16,347 bases of DNA from JBJELF01 sp051879015 (GCA_051879015.1 JBJELF010000065.1:1-16347), one strand, 5' to 3'. Shown: positions 6,444 to 13,920, numbered from the stretch's first letter. Made by a program: numbers and translations. The notes: generated by a model from the letters alone, not told the origin.

Positions 6444-6940
6444 TGAAAAAGAGATGGATTAGCCTTTTTGTGGAAAATGATATTGGAGTACTAGCTCATA
6501 TTTCAGGTTTATTTTCTGGAAAGTCTTACAATCTGGACAGCTTAACGGTTGGTGTGACAGAAGATAGTACTATCTCAAGAATGACGATTAGTCTTACTAG
6601 TGATGATAAGACATTTGAGCAGATTAAAAAACAGCTTAATCGAAGCGTAGACGTGATTAAGGTGGTAGACTTTACGGACATTTCCATTCATATGAGAGAG
6701 TTAATGTTCATAAAAATTCATGGATGCTCGGAACAGGATTTCATGAAGCTGACTTATATTCGAGAAATTTTTCAGGCGAGGGTGATTGATTATAATACAT
6801 CGACCATTTTGCTGGAGAGTGTACAGACGGAGAATAAGAATAATAACTTGATTCAATTGCTGAAAGAAAATTTCTCAGGCAGAATGGAGATTGTTAGAAG
6901 CGGCAGCGCAGCAATTGAGGCAGTAAGCATTTCAGAGTGA
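6440..6940 (+). CDS. ilvN: Acetolactate synthase, small (regulatory) subunit
   Basis: A 166-residue ACT-domain protein. Residues 4-75 form the ACT domain: WISLFVENDIGVLAHISGLFSGKSYNLDSL, the conserved valine-binding loop region, then VTEDSTISRMTI and the IKKQLNRSVDVIKV strand/helix. A C-terminal domain (about 80-160) follows, with RELMFIKI and the SGRMEIVRSG segment typical of IlvN/IlvH. It stimulates IlvB and normally gives feedback inhibition by valine. Start ATG 6440 overlaps the ilvB stop and is preceded by AGGAGG at 6425-6430. Length is normal for the family. The symbol ilvN rather than ilvH is a convention choice. Confidence 0.93.
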   Translation: MMKKRWISLFVENDIGVLAHISGLFSGKSYNLDSLTVGVTEDSTISRMTISLTSDDKTFEQIKKQLNRSVDVIKVVDFTDISIHMRELMFIKIHGCSEQDFMKLTYIREIFQARVIDYNTSTILLESVQTENKNNNLIQLLKENFSGRMEIVRSGSAAIEAVSISE

Positions 6941-6985
6941 TGGGCAAGTTTTCTTCCATAGTTAAAATTTTTCCTTTGTGCAAAA

Positions 6986-7014
6986 TTGACATCAATATAC
7001 AGTTGTGCTATTAT
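6986..7014 (+). promoter_or_regulatory. Consensus promoter of the EamA transporter gene
   Basis: TTGACA at 6986-6991 and TATTAT at 7009-7014 with a 17-base spacer. A leader of about 165 bases follows before the start codon. It contains a 7-bp inverted repeat (CCGAAAA near 7098-7104 against TTTTCGG near 7121-7127), but no riboswitch class I recognise. Confidence 0.7.
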
Positions 7015-7187
7015 CAGGATACAGCTGAAAGTAAATTTTATATCAGAACTTTTTTAGAATGGTAATACGGTAAACTCATGTTTTTATTTTCTAGTTCCGA
7101 AAAACATTCAAAATCCGTCCTTTTCGGGCTAATTCCTCATGTTTTGATCCTGGTATCATTTCAAATAAATAATGGGAGATGAAAGGT

Positions 7188-8054
7188 ATGTGGATATTTT
7201 ATGCAGTAGGTTCCTCTTTTTTTGCAGGGATTACAGCGGTTCTGGCGAAATGCGGAATTCGGAAAACAGATTCCGATGTGGCAACCGCAATCCGAACAAT
7301 TGTGGTATTACTTTTTTCTTGGCTGATGGTGCTGCTTACCGGTACATGGACACAAATTACGCAGATCAGTGCTAAAACGTTGTTGTTTCTTGTTTTATCT
7401 GGTCTGGCTACAGGAGCATCGTGGTTGTGTTATTTTCGTGCCTTGCAAAAGGGTGATATTAATAAGGTGGTTCCAATTGATAAATCCAGTACGATACTTA
7501 CAATTTTGCTGGCATTGATTTTCCTGCATGAAGGACTTACATGGGGGAAAACTGTATCAGTGATTTTAATTGGTGTTGGAACGATGCTGATGATTTCCAA
7601 AAAAGACTCCGAAAAATATTCAACGCAAAAAGGCAGAGGCTGGTTGATTTATGCGGTGTTGTCTGCGATATTTGCCAGTTTGACCGCAATATTGGGGAAA
7701 ATTGGCATCACAGAAATCAATTCTAATCTTGGCACAGCAATCCGAACCACAGTTGTTTTGATTATGGCGTGGCTGATGGTATTTGTGTCAGGAAAACAGC
7801 ATGAGGTGAAAAAGATAGAGAAAAGGGAACTTGGTTTTATCGGATTATCAGGTTTGGCAACAGGAGCATCGTGGTTATGCTATTATCGTGCCTTGCAAGA
7901 TGGTCCTGCTAGTGTAGTTGTACCGATAGACAAATTGAGTATTCTTGTCACCATTGTGTTTTCATGGGTTGTGTTCCATGAAAAGTTAACAAGAAAATCT
8001 GCTTTCGGTGTAGTTTGTATTACAGTGGGTACCGTTTTGCTTGCAATTATTTAG
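7188..8054 (+). CDS. EamA/DMT family transporter
   Basis: A 288-residue integral membrane protein of two homologous EamA halves, about 10 transmembrane helices in total, probably a small-metabolite exporter. Each half contains the same blocks: TAIRT-VVL-WLMV (first half about residues 26-45), then GLATGASWLCY-RALQ and VVPIDK (first half about 73-102), then a final helix pair containing HE-LT. The halves are unusually similar even at DNA level (see findings). GGGAG at 7174-7178 is 9 bases from the ATG at 7188 and abuts the ATG at 7179, so 7188 is preferred; the difference is three residues. The gene follows ilvN but has its own promoter; amino-acid export is possible but not shown. Confidence 0.85.
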   Translation: MWIFYAVGSSFFAGITAVLAKCGIRKTDSDVATAIRTIVVLLFSWLMVLLTGTWTQITQISAKTLLFLVLSGLATGASWLCYFRALQKGDINKVVPIDKSSTILTILLALIFLHEGLTWGKTVSVILIGVGTMLMISKKDSEKYSTQKGRGWLIYAVLSAIFASLTAILGKIGITEINSNLGTAIRTTVVLIMAWLMVFVSGKQHEVKKIEKRELGFIGLSGLATGASWLCYYRALQDGPASVVVPIDKLSILVTIVFSWVVFHEKLTRKSAFGVVCITVGTVLLAII

Positions 8055-8076
8055 GAATCTTAGTGGGAGAGAATTG

Positions 8077-8100
8077 GGCTTGCCTCTGGGAGTAGTAAGA
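8077..8100 (+). repeat. Possible decayed IS200/IS605 right-end hairpin
   Basis: GGGCTTGCC followed by TGGGAG-AGT in this gap matches the IS end at 32-57 at about 20 of 24 positions by eye. The left half of the hairpin is no longer a good match, so if it is an IS end it is degenerate. Chance resemblance is possible. Confidence 0.3.
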
Positions 8101-8152
8101 ATTTCAAACACTTACAGCAAAAAATTGAGACTACAAATAAGGGAGAAAACAT

Positions 8153-8911
8153 ATGGTAAATCGATATTTTGATATAAATGACTCCGGTCATAGTATCCGA
8201 TGTAAGCTTTATTATAATGATATTCATAATATTCAGAAATTGGTGCTTTATGGTCATGGTTTTGGTGGTCATAAGGACAATAAGGCTGCTGAAAAATTTG
8301 CGGATCGTGTTCTGTCAAAAGATAAAGGCGTGGTTGTGATGACCTTTAATTGGCCATGCCACGGAGATGATGTAAAACGGAAATTGATTCTTTCGGATTG
8401 TGGTATGTACATTCATTTGATTGTTCAATATATAAATGTCAGGTTTTCTGTGAAGGATATTGATGTTTATGCAACCAGTTTTGGCGGGTATCTTTTTTTG
8501 AAATATATTGCCGAAAACGGCAATCCATTTCATAAGATTGCATTAAGATGTCCAGCTGTGGATATGTATTCTGTGATTACACAGAGCATTATAAATTCGG
8601 AGGATTTCGAAAAGTTGCAAAAAGGGAAGGATGTTCTGGTCGGTTTTGATCGAAAAATCAAAGTGAACTGGAACTTTTTGATGGATCTTAAGAAGGCAAA
8701 TATTATGCAATGGGATTATCTTCCTTATGCAGATGATATTTTAATAATACATGGAACAAAAGACGAGGTTGTTCCGTTTGAATGCGTTAAAAATTTTGCG
8801 GATGAAAATGTCATTGAGTTCATAGCTATAGAAAATGCAGATCATCGATTTATGGATTCTAGAAAAATGGATATTGCAATTCAATACATAATCAACCAGT
8901 TTGAGCTATGA
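8153..8911 (+). CDS. Alpha/beta hydrolase (serine esterase/acylhydrolase-like)
   Basis: A 252-residue alpha/beta hydrolase fold protein. Oxyanion-hole motif HGFGGHKD near residues 34-41; nucleophile elbow ATSFGG with Ser109 (an A-x-S-x-G rather than G-x-S-x-G form); acid Asp204 in HGTKDEVVP; catalytic His231 in ADHRF. The order and spacing fit a complete Ser-Asp-His triad. AAGGGAG at 8139-8145 sits 7 bases before the ATG. No signal peptide, so cytoplasmic. Substrate unknown; short acyl esters or peptides are usual for this group. It lies about 100 bases after the transporter gene with no obvious promoter or terminator between, so cotranscription is possible. Its last ~30 bases overlap an antisense TetR relic. 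Confidence 0.8.
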   Translation: MVNRYFDINDSGHSIRCKLYYNDIHNIQKLVLYGHGFGGHKDNKAAEKFADRVLSKDKGVVVMTFNWPCHGDDVKRKLILSDCGMYIHLIVQYINVRFSVKDIDVYATSFGGYLFLKYIAENGNPFHKIALRCPAVDMYSVITQSIINSEDFEKLQKGKDVLVGFDRKIKVNWNFLMDLKKANIMQWDYLPYADDILIIHGTKDEVVPFECVKNFADENVIEFIAIENADHRFMDSRKMDIAIQYIINQFEL

Positions 8912-9081
8912 CATACTTTTCCAGCAAGACTGAGAATCAGTTCTGTTTCTTCAATAGGACTGATACGATTCGAATCATTAATCCAATTTTGCAAAACTTT
9001 ATAGCTGCCATAGATTGCGAAATCAATCGTGGCAGCTTTTTCTTTTTCGTCTTGAATATCCGCTAGTTCTGTGTCTAGTTG
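8881..9081 (-). pseudogene. TetR family regulator, C-terminal relic
   Basis: Reading the minus strand from about 9081 to the stop at 8881-8883 gives about 66 residues including ELADIQDEKEKAATIDFAIYG, then LQNWIND and PIEETELILSLAGKV. IDFAIYG-x-YKVLQNWI followed by P-E-x-x-ELI-x-LAGKV is the usual last-helix pattern of TetR-family ligand-binding domains. The helix-turn-helix and most of the protein are absent, and there is no start codon. Its 5' end runs into the tail of the 2H phosphoesterase gene in a different frame, and its 3' end overlaps the hydrolase gene. This marks an old rearrangement or deletion. Confidence 0.5.
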
Positions 9082-9794
9082 GAAAAATAATGATTCATAT
9101 CACAAAATTCTTGATAAATCAGGTCTTCTGCACAAAATGTTACGGTCAATTTTTCTTCAGACAGTGCTTCAAACACATACTCCAATTTTCTTATATCATC
9201 TCCCCAATATACTCCTGGCTTATAATAGGCAAGGGTAATATGGGGTGTCAGCGGATAACCTAATGGGTGTATTTCCTCGAATTTTTCATACAATTCCATC
9301 AGAAGTCTGCAATCCTCATCCGTACGAGGTTCCAATCCCAGTACTACACTGGTATTGACCATGTTAAAGACACATGTGGTCTGTAGATTGATCTTCCATG
9401 ATACTTTTTTTAAATCCATCAGTATTTCGTTTGCGGCTTTTCCAACAGATTTCAGCTCTATTTCAGAAATTTGATCTGGTAATCCATTTTTGAGGTCATG
9501 CAGAGTCATATGCAATGTATGATTCTGCAGCCGTTCTCCAAGCATCTTGTGACACATGGCATAAAGAATATCCTGCATCCATGTAATGCGTTTTCTAAGA
9601 TACTCTATCTGCTCATGGTTTTTATTTAAAATAAAAACCATTGTATTTCCAATATACGGACACATTTTTCCCTCGGCATCAATCTTGTTGCTCAGGCTGT
9701 CTTTTGTTTGAAAACAGCCTGCTTCGTCAAGATAAATGCTGTTGTATTCAAATCCATATACTCTGTTTTTAAATTGTTTCAGTGTTTCAGTCAT
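9075..9794 (-). CDS. 2H phosphoesterase (LigT/CPDase-like)
   Basis: A 239-residue protein with two H-x-T motifs 90 residues apart: HMTLHD (His95, Thr97) and HITLAYY (His185, Thr187). This duplicated motif defines the 2H phosphoesterase superfamily, whose members hydrolyse cyclic phosphodiesters such as RNA 2',3'-cyclic phosphate or small cyclic nucleotides. The N-terminal ~60 residues are an extension before the first lobe. ATG at 9794 is preceded on its strand by GAGGAGT (complement of 9806-9812, 11-base gap). A -10 TATAAT (complement of 9828-9833) and weak -35 TTGCAA (9850-9855), 16 bases apart, lie upstream. It is transcribed alone. Because an RNA ligase lies in the same window, a role in RNA end processing is conceivable, but the genes are 5 kb apart and divergent. 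Confidence 0.75.
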   Translation of the reverse strand: MTETLKQFKNRVYGFEYNSIYLDEAGCFQTKDSLSNKIDAEGKMCPYIGNTMVFILNKNHEQIEYLRKRITWMQDILYAMCHKMLGERLQNHTLHMTLHDLKNGLPDQISEIELKSVGKAANEILMDLKKVSWKINLQTTCVFNMVNTSVVLGLEPRTDEDCRLLMELYEKFEEIHPLGYPLTPHITLAYYKPGVYWGDDIRKLEYVFEALSEEKLTVTFCAEDLIYQEFCDMNHYFSN

Positions 9795-9827
9795 GGATTA
9801 TGTTCACTCCTCAATATTTCTTGTTCT

Positions 9828-9855
9828 ATTATAGCAGATATTTTTATTCTTGCAA
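9828..9855 (-). promoter_or_regulatory. Promoter of the 2H phosphoesterase gene
   Basis: On the minus strand, TTGCAA (9850-9855) and TATAAT (9828-9833) are separated by 16 bases, upstream of GAGGAGT and the start codon. The -10 box is perfect and the -35 box is partial. Confidence 0.5.
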
Positions 9856-9918
9856 GTAGATGTATAAATTAGGATCATTCGTGGAAAAATAAGTATTATT
9901 TTTTATGGAGGTAAGTAT

Positions 9919-10767
9919 ATGTATGGTTCCTTTTATGGATGGTATTTAAAATGTCAGTCCGATACGCAGACTTTAGCGGTAATACCTGCCATCCATAAGA
10001 CAGATAAAAAAAGCACCTGTTCGATTCAGATTATTACGAATCACAATGCTTGGGCAGTTACATTTGCTGCCGATGTATTTCATCGAGTCAAAAAAAATAT
10101 TTTTATCGGAGAAAATAAATTCGGTGAAGAAGGGATTCAACTGGCGGTATCTACATCCGAGTTGAGCATAAAAGGAAAATTGGATTTTGGACCTCTTTCC
10201 CCCTTAAAATATGATATCATGGGACCATTTGCGTTAGTACCGTTTATGGAGTGTCGCCATAGCGTGTGGAGTATGCGGCATTCGGTTCAGGGAAATCTGT
10301 ATATCAATGGACAGGAATATTCTTTTCAGAATGCCTGGGGATATTGGGAAGGAGACCGAGGTTACTCATTTCCAAAAGAGTATATCTGGACACAATGTTG
10401 TTTCTCTAGTGGGGCTTTAATGCTATCTGTGGCAGATATTCCTATGGCAAGTATTCATTTTACTGGCATTATAGGCGCAGTATTATGGCAGGGGAAAGAG
10501 TACAGAATAGCTACTTACTTGGGTGCCAAAGTGATTCAAATGCAAAGCAGAATGGTTCGGATTAGGCAGGGTACTTTGGAATTGGAAGTTCAGTTGCTAA
10601 AAGCATCGGAACTTCCTCTTATGGCTCCAAAGAAAGGGGCTATGGTGAGGACAATTCATGAGAGTGCCGCCTGTCGGGCTTTCTATCGATTTTGCAAGGA
10701 AGGACATACTCTTTTTGCTTTTGAAACAGATAAGGCTTCTTTTGAATGTCAACTATTCGCAACCTAA
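9919..10767 (+). CDS. Tocopherol-cyclase-like family protein
   Basis: A 282-residue protein resembling the tocopherol cyclase-like family. It starts GSFYGWYLKCQ, has LDFGPLSPLKYDIMGPFALVPFMECRHSV in the middle (about residues 90-118), then INGQEYSFQNAWGYWEGDRGYSFP (about 131-154) followed by WTQCCF, and IHFTGIIGAV (about 178-187). The NAWGYWEGDRG-SFP-W block is the most characteristic. Plant and cyanobacterial tocopherol cyclases are longer and close the chromanol ring; the bacterial relatives in Gram-positives have no established substrate, so the name describes fold only. No signal peptide. GGAGG at 9907-9911 is 7 bases before the ATG. It stands alone, divergent from the 2H phosphoesterase, and no clear terminator follows. 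Confidence 0.75.
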   Translation: MYGSFYGWYLKCQSDTQTLAVIPAIHKTDKKSTCSIQIITNHNAWAVTFAADVFHRVKKNIFIGENKFGEEGIQLAVSTSELSIKGKLDFGPLSPLKYDIMGPFALVPFMECRHSVWSMRHSVQGNLYINGQEYSFQNAWGYWEGDRGYSFPKEYIWTQCCFSSGALMLSVADIPMASIHFTGIIGAVLWQGKEYRIATYLGAKVIQMQSRMVRIRQGTLELEVQLLKASELPLMAPKKGAMVRTIHESAACRAFYRFCKEGHTLFAFETDKASFECQLFAT

Positions 10768-10929
10768 TATCCAAAGATTACAGGAGTTCGTGGCCTTGTA
10801 TCTGTTTTATAAATGTACTCCTTTATCCGAATTTCTTATCAAAACAGTACTGAAAAAATCAACTCTTAAATTATTATAGTGCTTATAGTGCTAAAAGTTA
10901 AAGGAAAAAATCAATTTTTTTGATTATTA
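10768..10929. other. Gene-free stretch with a 9-bp tandem repeat
   Basis: No coding region is supported. TATAGTGCT is repeated exactly in tandem at 10875-10883 and 10884-10892, about 40 bases upstream of the -35 box of the lipoprotein operon. An AT-rich weak palindrome (AATCA / TGATT) follows at about 10906-10925. Either could be a regulator site or a feeble terminator. Confidence 0.4.
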
Positions 10930-10958
10930 TTGACAATTATTACCATTTAAGGTATTAT
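10930..10958 (+). promoter_or_regulatory. Consensus promoter of the lipoprotein/permease operon
   Basis: TTGACA at 10930-10935 and TATTAT at 10953-10958, spacer 17 bases. The untranslated leader to the first possible start (11043) is about 75 bases. Confidence 0.7.
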
Positions 10959-11041
10959 AAATTTATAAGAATTCGCGAGTCTTATAGCTAGTAATGATAT
11001 TTTAATACTATGATTAAAAAGCTGAATGGAGGAAAATGAAA

Positions 11042-11078
11042 CATGGAGACAGAATTAGTTATCTATTTTGTCTCCATG
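11042..11078 (+). promoter_or_regulatory. Leader hairpin upstream of the lipoprotein gene
   Basis: CATGGAGACA (11042-11051) pairs perfectly with TGTCTCCATG (11069-11078), and the stem extends to 13 of 14 pairs, around a 9-base loop. It lies between two GGAGG sites (11028-11032 and 11090-11094), is not followed by a T-run, and is better explained as an RNA control element than a terminator. Confidence 0.5.
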
Positions 11079-11105
11079 ATGGATATTGTGGAGGATAATG
11101 TATGA
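11043..11105 (+). CDS. Candidate 20-codon leader ORF coupled to the lipoprotein gene
   Basis: ATG at 11043 follows GGAGG (11028-11032) by 10 bases and opens a 20-codon frame (METELVIYFVSMMDIVEDNV) whose TGA at 11103-11105 overlaps the lipoprotein ATG as ATGA. The coding stretch contains an inverted repeat, so a ribosome translating it would unfold a hairpin just before the next gene. A competing ATG at 11036, in another frame, has only 3 bases after GGAGG. No homology is recognised; it could also be an unused leader. Confidence 0.35.
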   Translation: METELVIYFVSMMDIVEDNV

Positions 11106-12214
11106 AACATAATTTTACTTACATAATGTTAATTGTTATTTGTACGGCAATCTTAAGTGGTTGTCAATTACAACGAAATGAAAGTGATGCAGGAAATAGT
11201 GATTTAACTGGCGAAGTTCTAACTTTAAAGCCTACTTCTCTAGACTTAGAATTACTCACAGAGACATTCCTTGGGTTATCTGTAGAAGAAGCAGAACAAT
11301 ATAGACTGATTGATGAACATGAAAATTATTATCAGTTTCAAATGAATGGTTTAGAATTGATTTATACTTATAATGCTAGTGGAGAAGTATATTGGGTACG
11401 CTTTTATGACCACAGAGAAAACGCAAGTTCTTGCTATGAACTTATTGTCGATCCGATCCATTATTTGAGAGTTGTTGACGGTATATCGAGTGGACTGCGC
11501 GCATACTATCCAGAAGAAGAGTTGGAGTCTTGCTCTAGGGAGGAAGTTCTTTCTTTTTGTCAGCCCTATGCAGAAGCTTGTGGATATGGAAATGCAAAGG
11601 TGTCTACTTATGCTATGACATTGGATATTTTGCAGGAAGCATCGGTAAATCTCCATGGATTAATATATGGAATGCAATGGGGAGATGGAGAAACCATTGT
11701 AGCAAGTGCCCCAGATCCGGAGGCACCACTTGTTTATCGAGACAGTGAAATCGAACCAACCAGCATTCCATGGAGCAAAAAAGATGAGGCTATTTTGTTA
11801 GTCTATCAGCCATATCTGGATAATGGATATTTAATGGATTCTACAAGCCAAATATTAATGCTAATCTATGTGCCAGAAAAAAATGAAATTGTTTATACAG
11901 AAGCATCGAGCCTGTATGTACAAGCAGAAAAAACCGAAACCGTGTCGATTGTTTCTCAGGAGAATGCTATTGAACAGGTAAAATTGCTCGAAGGCATCAA
12001 AGATGAGGATGATATTACCATCAATAAGGTGGAATATGTGTATGGACTAAATATATCACAATACGTAAGCGAGCATACCTGTAATCCTTGCTGGAAAATT
12101 GATTATACGTTAAATCATTCTGCTGCTAATTCAGGCGTTTTAGCAGTACAAAGTAGAATGATTGATGCAACAACGGGACAAGAAGTCAATACTTCCCGTG
12201 GTCAACTCAATTAG
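11102..12214 (+). CDS. Lipoprotein associated with ABC-2-like permeases
   Basis: A 370-residue exported lipoprotein. Residues 1-20 are a lipoprotein signal peptide with a hydrophobic core (YIMLIVICTAI) and lipobox LSGC, Cys21 being the lipidated residue. The mature protein is acidic and beta-rich. Its last ~90 residues (SQENAIEQVKLLEGI, then VEYVYGL, CWKIDY, and MIDATTGQEV) resemble a PepSY-type module. No enzyme motif is seen. GGAGG at 11090-11094 lies 7 bases upstream. The permease gene follows 13 bases after the stop, so it is an operon member, probably acting at the outer face of the membrane with the two permeases. Exact function unknown. Confidence 0.7.
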   Translation: MKHNFTYIMLIVICTAILSGCQLQRNESDAGNSDLTGEVLTLKPTSLDLELLTETFLGLSVEEAEQYRLIDEHENYYQFQMNGLELIYTYNASGEVYWVRFYDHRENASSCYELIVDPIHYLRVVDGISSGLRAYYPEEELESCSREEVLSFCQPYAEACGYGNAKVSTYAMTLDILQEASVNLHGLIYGMQWGDGETIVASAPDPEAPLVYRDSEIEPTSIPWSKKDEAILLVYQPYLDNGYLMDSTSQILMLIYVPEKNEIVYTEASSLYVQAEKTETVSIVSQENAIEQVKLLEGIKDEDDITINKVEYVYGLNISQYVSEHTCNPCWKIDYTLNHSAANSGVLAVQSRMIDATTGQEVNTSRGQLN

Positions 12215-12227
12215 GGGGACAAGCGCA

Positions 12228-13028
12228 ATGTTTTGGAAAATGTTTTGGATGGATTTTAAAAGAAGTTGTCTTTCCCTACGATTTTTAGGAATTGTACTGG
12301 CAATTCTTTTTCTGCTGATTGCAGGAGAATGGCCAGCACTTTCTTTGAGATTGCAAAATGACCGTTCGCAAATTCATAGCAGTATTTACGATTTATGGAA
12401 TTTTTTGCAGATGGATACGTTCAAAGTAGTGGTCTTATTTTTATTGAGTGGTTTGTACACCAATAGTTTTTGTAAGGATTCCAATTCCCGTTATCTTCGC
12501 CTGATTTTGACACGCACTGATATTACAACTTATACGCAGTCCAGATTTTTCGCTAATTTTTTCTGTATCGTGCTTGCATGTTTGTTTGCTTTTTATCTAT
12601 TTTTGGTGGTTACCTCTCCGGTAGCAATGATATCAAAAAATTCGGAACAAGATGTAGGTGTATTTTATCAAGATATTGTGCTTACTGCGCCATTGCTCTA
12701 TGTGGCAATGTTAGCACTTCAATTTGCTGTGGTGGCAACGGCTTGCAGCAGTGTTGGGCTGCTGGCCTCCTCCTATCAGGCAAATAACTTTGTCAGTATT
12801 GGACTGCCTGGTTTTATCTTTTTTTTAGCTTTATCTTACATTCCTCTTACTTCTATCTTCTCAATCAAAAGTGTGGTAGGAATGGATCCAACTTTTACCA
12901 AAAGTTATGATTCACCTTGGCAGATTGATTATGCCTGGGGAATTTTATATCCGACAATCGTGACAGTGATTTGTGCCTGTCTTTTTTATCGGCGCATGAA
13001 ATGGAGGATAGACAATGGACGGATTTAA
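12228..13028 (+). CDS. ABC-2-like membrane permease subunit 1
   Basis: A 266-residue membrane protein with about six hydrophobic segments (roughly 20-36, 65-82, 108-128, 150-178, 187-206 and 238-257) and a short basic N-terminus (MFWKMFWMDFKRS). The layout fits ABC-2-type export permeases. The start at 12228 is chosen because AGGGGG lies about 10 bases upstream and the upstream frame from 12162 would overlap the lipoprotein gene. No nucleotide-binding domain is fused or adjacent. It overlaps the next gene by 14 bases. Substrate is unknown; such permeases often handle peptides, lantibiotics or envelope stress. Confidence 0.7.
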   Translation: MFWKMFWMDFKRSCLSLRFLGIVLAILFLLIAGEWPALSLRLQNDRSQIHSSIYDLWNFLQMDTFKVVVLFLLSGLYTNSFCKDSNSRYLRLILTRTDITTYTQSRFFANFFCIVLACLFAFYLFLVVTSPVAMISKNSEQDVGVFYQDIVLTAPLLYVAMLALQFAVVATACSSVGLLASSYQANNFVSIGLPGFIFFLALSYIPLTSIFSIKSVVGMDPTFTKSYDSPWQIDYAWGILYPTIVTVICACLFYRRMKWRIDNGRI

Positions 13029-13920
13029 GAGAATGCTTCAAGTGGTGCGAATCAATTTTTGTGGCTGGAAACGAGACTTCCGTATCTGGTTTATTCTAGC
13101 ATTTACTGCTGTGTTAATTATTGAGTACTTAAAGGGATTTGTTATCTACGGCATGGAAAATGGAAAGACTTTAACCTTTTGTATGCTTCCGTTTCTATAT
13201 ATGAGCTCCAATATTTCCGTGCGTGCTCCTAAAATGCTTTGGCATATTGGATTTTTGCTATTGATTTGTGATGCTCCCTTTCTTCATCAGAATGCTCCTT
13301 ATATGGTTTTGCGTAGCCGCAGGACAAGTTGGTGGATGGGAGAATGTCTCTATATTGTATTGGTAGCACTTTTCTATATGACCTTTATTACCCTGGTAAG
13401 TTCTGCTGTGACACTTCCTGTGATTTGTCTTGAAAATGATTGGGGTGAAGCAATCACTGATTTCATGTATGGAACAAGCGAAACCAGTGTATTGGAATTG
13501 TTTGATACCTATGAGCTGGGGATGGCATGGCCGGAGTTAGTGATTAAATTTTTGTATCCATTTGCAAGTCAGCTCTATACATTTTTGACTGGATGGGGAA
13601 CCTTTGTGATTTTAGGCTGGTTGGTGTATGCTCTTAGCCTTACAAGAAAAACGAATGTGGTCGGATTGCTGACGGCAGGTGTATTTATTTTCTTAGACCC
13701 GATTTTAGTCTATGGAGCAACTTTTCGTCATTATTGGCTTCAGGCGTTCTCGCCGATTTGTTGGACAAGCGTGGATTCTTTGAATATTCTCTATCGAGAA
13801 TACTTTCTCAGTATCCCTTTTGTGATGATTATGTATCCATTGGTGCTGAGTATTCTATTGGTAATTATTTCTCGGCTGAGTCGTAAAAGCATCATTGAAG
13901 TGAGAAGCGAAATGGAGTAG
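13015..13920 (+). CDS. ABC-2-like membrane permease subunit 2
   Basis: A 301-residue membrane protein with six or seven hydrophobic segments (for example about 24-40, 78-92, 112-138, 185-210, 216-236 and 272-292), and an external-looking loop at about 140-170 rich in acidic residues. It starts inside the end of the previous gene, with GGAGG at 13003-13007 seven bases upstream, so translation is coupled and the two probably form a heterodimer. It is the last gene of the operon, followed at once by a strong terminator. No family-specific motif identified. Confidence 0.65.
   Translation: MDGFKRMLQVVRINFCGWKRDFRIWFILAFTAVLIIEYLKGFVIYGMENGKTLTFCMLPFLYMSSNISVRAPKMLWHIGFLLLICDAPFLHQNAPYMVLRSRRTSWWMGECLYIVLVALFYMTFITLVSSAVTLPVICLENDWGEAITDFMYGTSETSVLELFDTYELGMAWPELVIKFLYPFASQLYTFLTGWGTFVILGWLVYALSLTRKTNVVGLLTAGVFIFLDPILVYGATFRHYWLQAFSPICWTSVDSLNILYREYFLSIPFVMIMYPLVLSILLVIISRLSRKSIIEVRSEME

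Noticed and set aside
11036..11098. Alternative 20-codon ORF (MKHGDRISYLFCLHDGYCGG)
   Set aside because: Only 3 bases separate GGAGG from its ATG; the frame starting at 11043 has better spacing and overlaps the next start.
12162..12227. Earlier in-frame start for permease subunit 1
   Set aside because: It would run through the end of the lipoprotein gene; ATG 12228 has AGGGGG upstream and begins the typical basic N-terminus.
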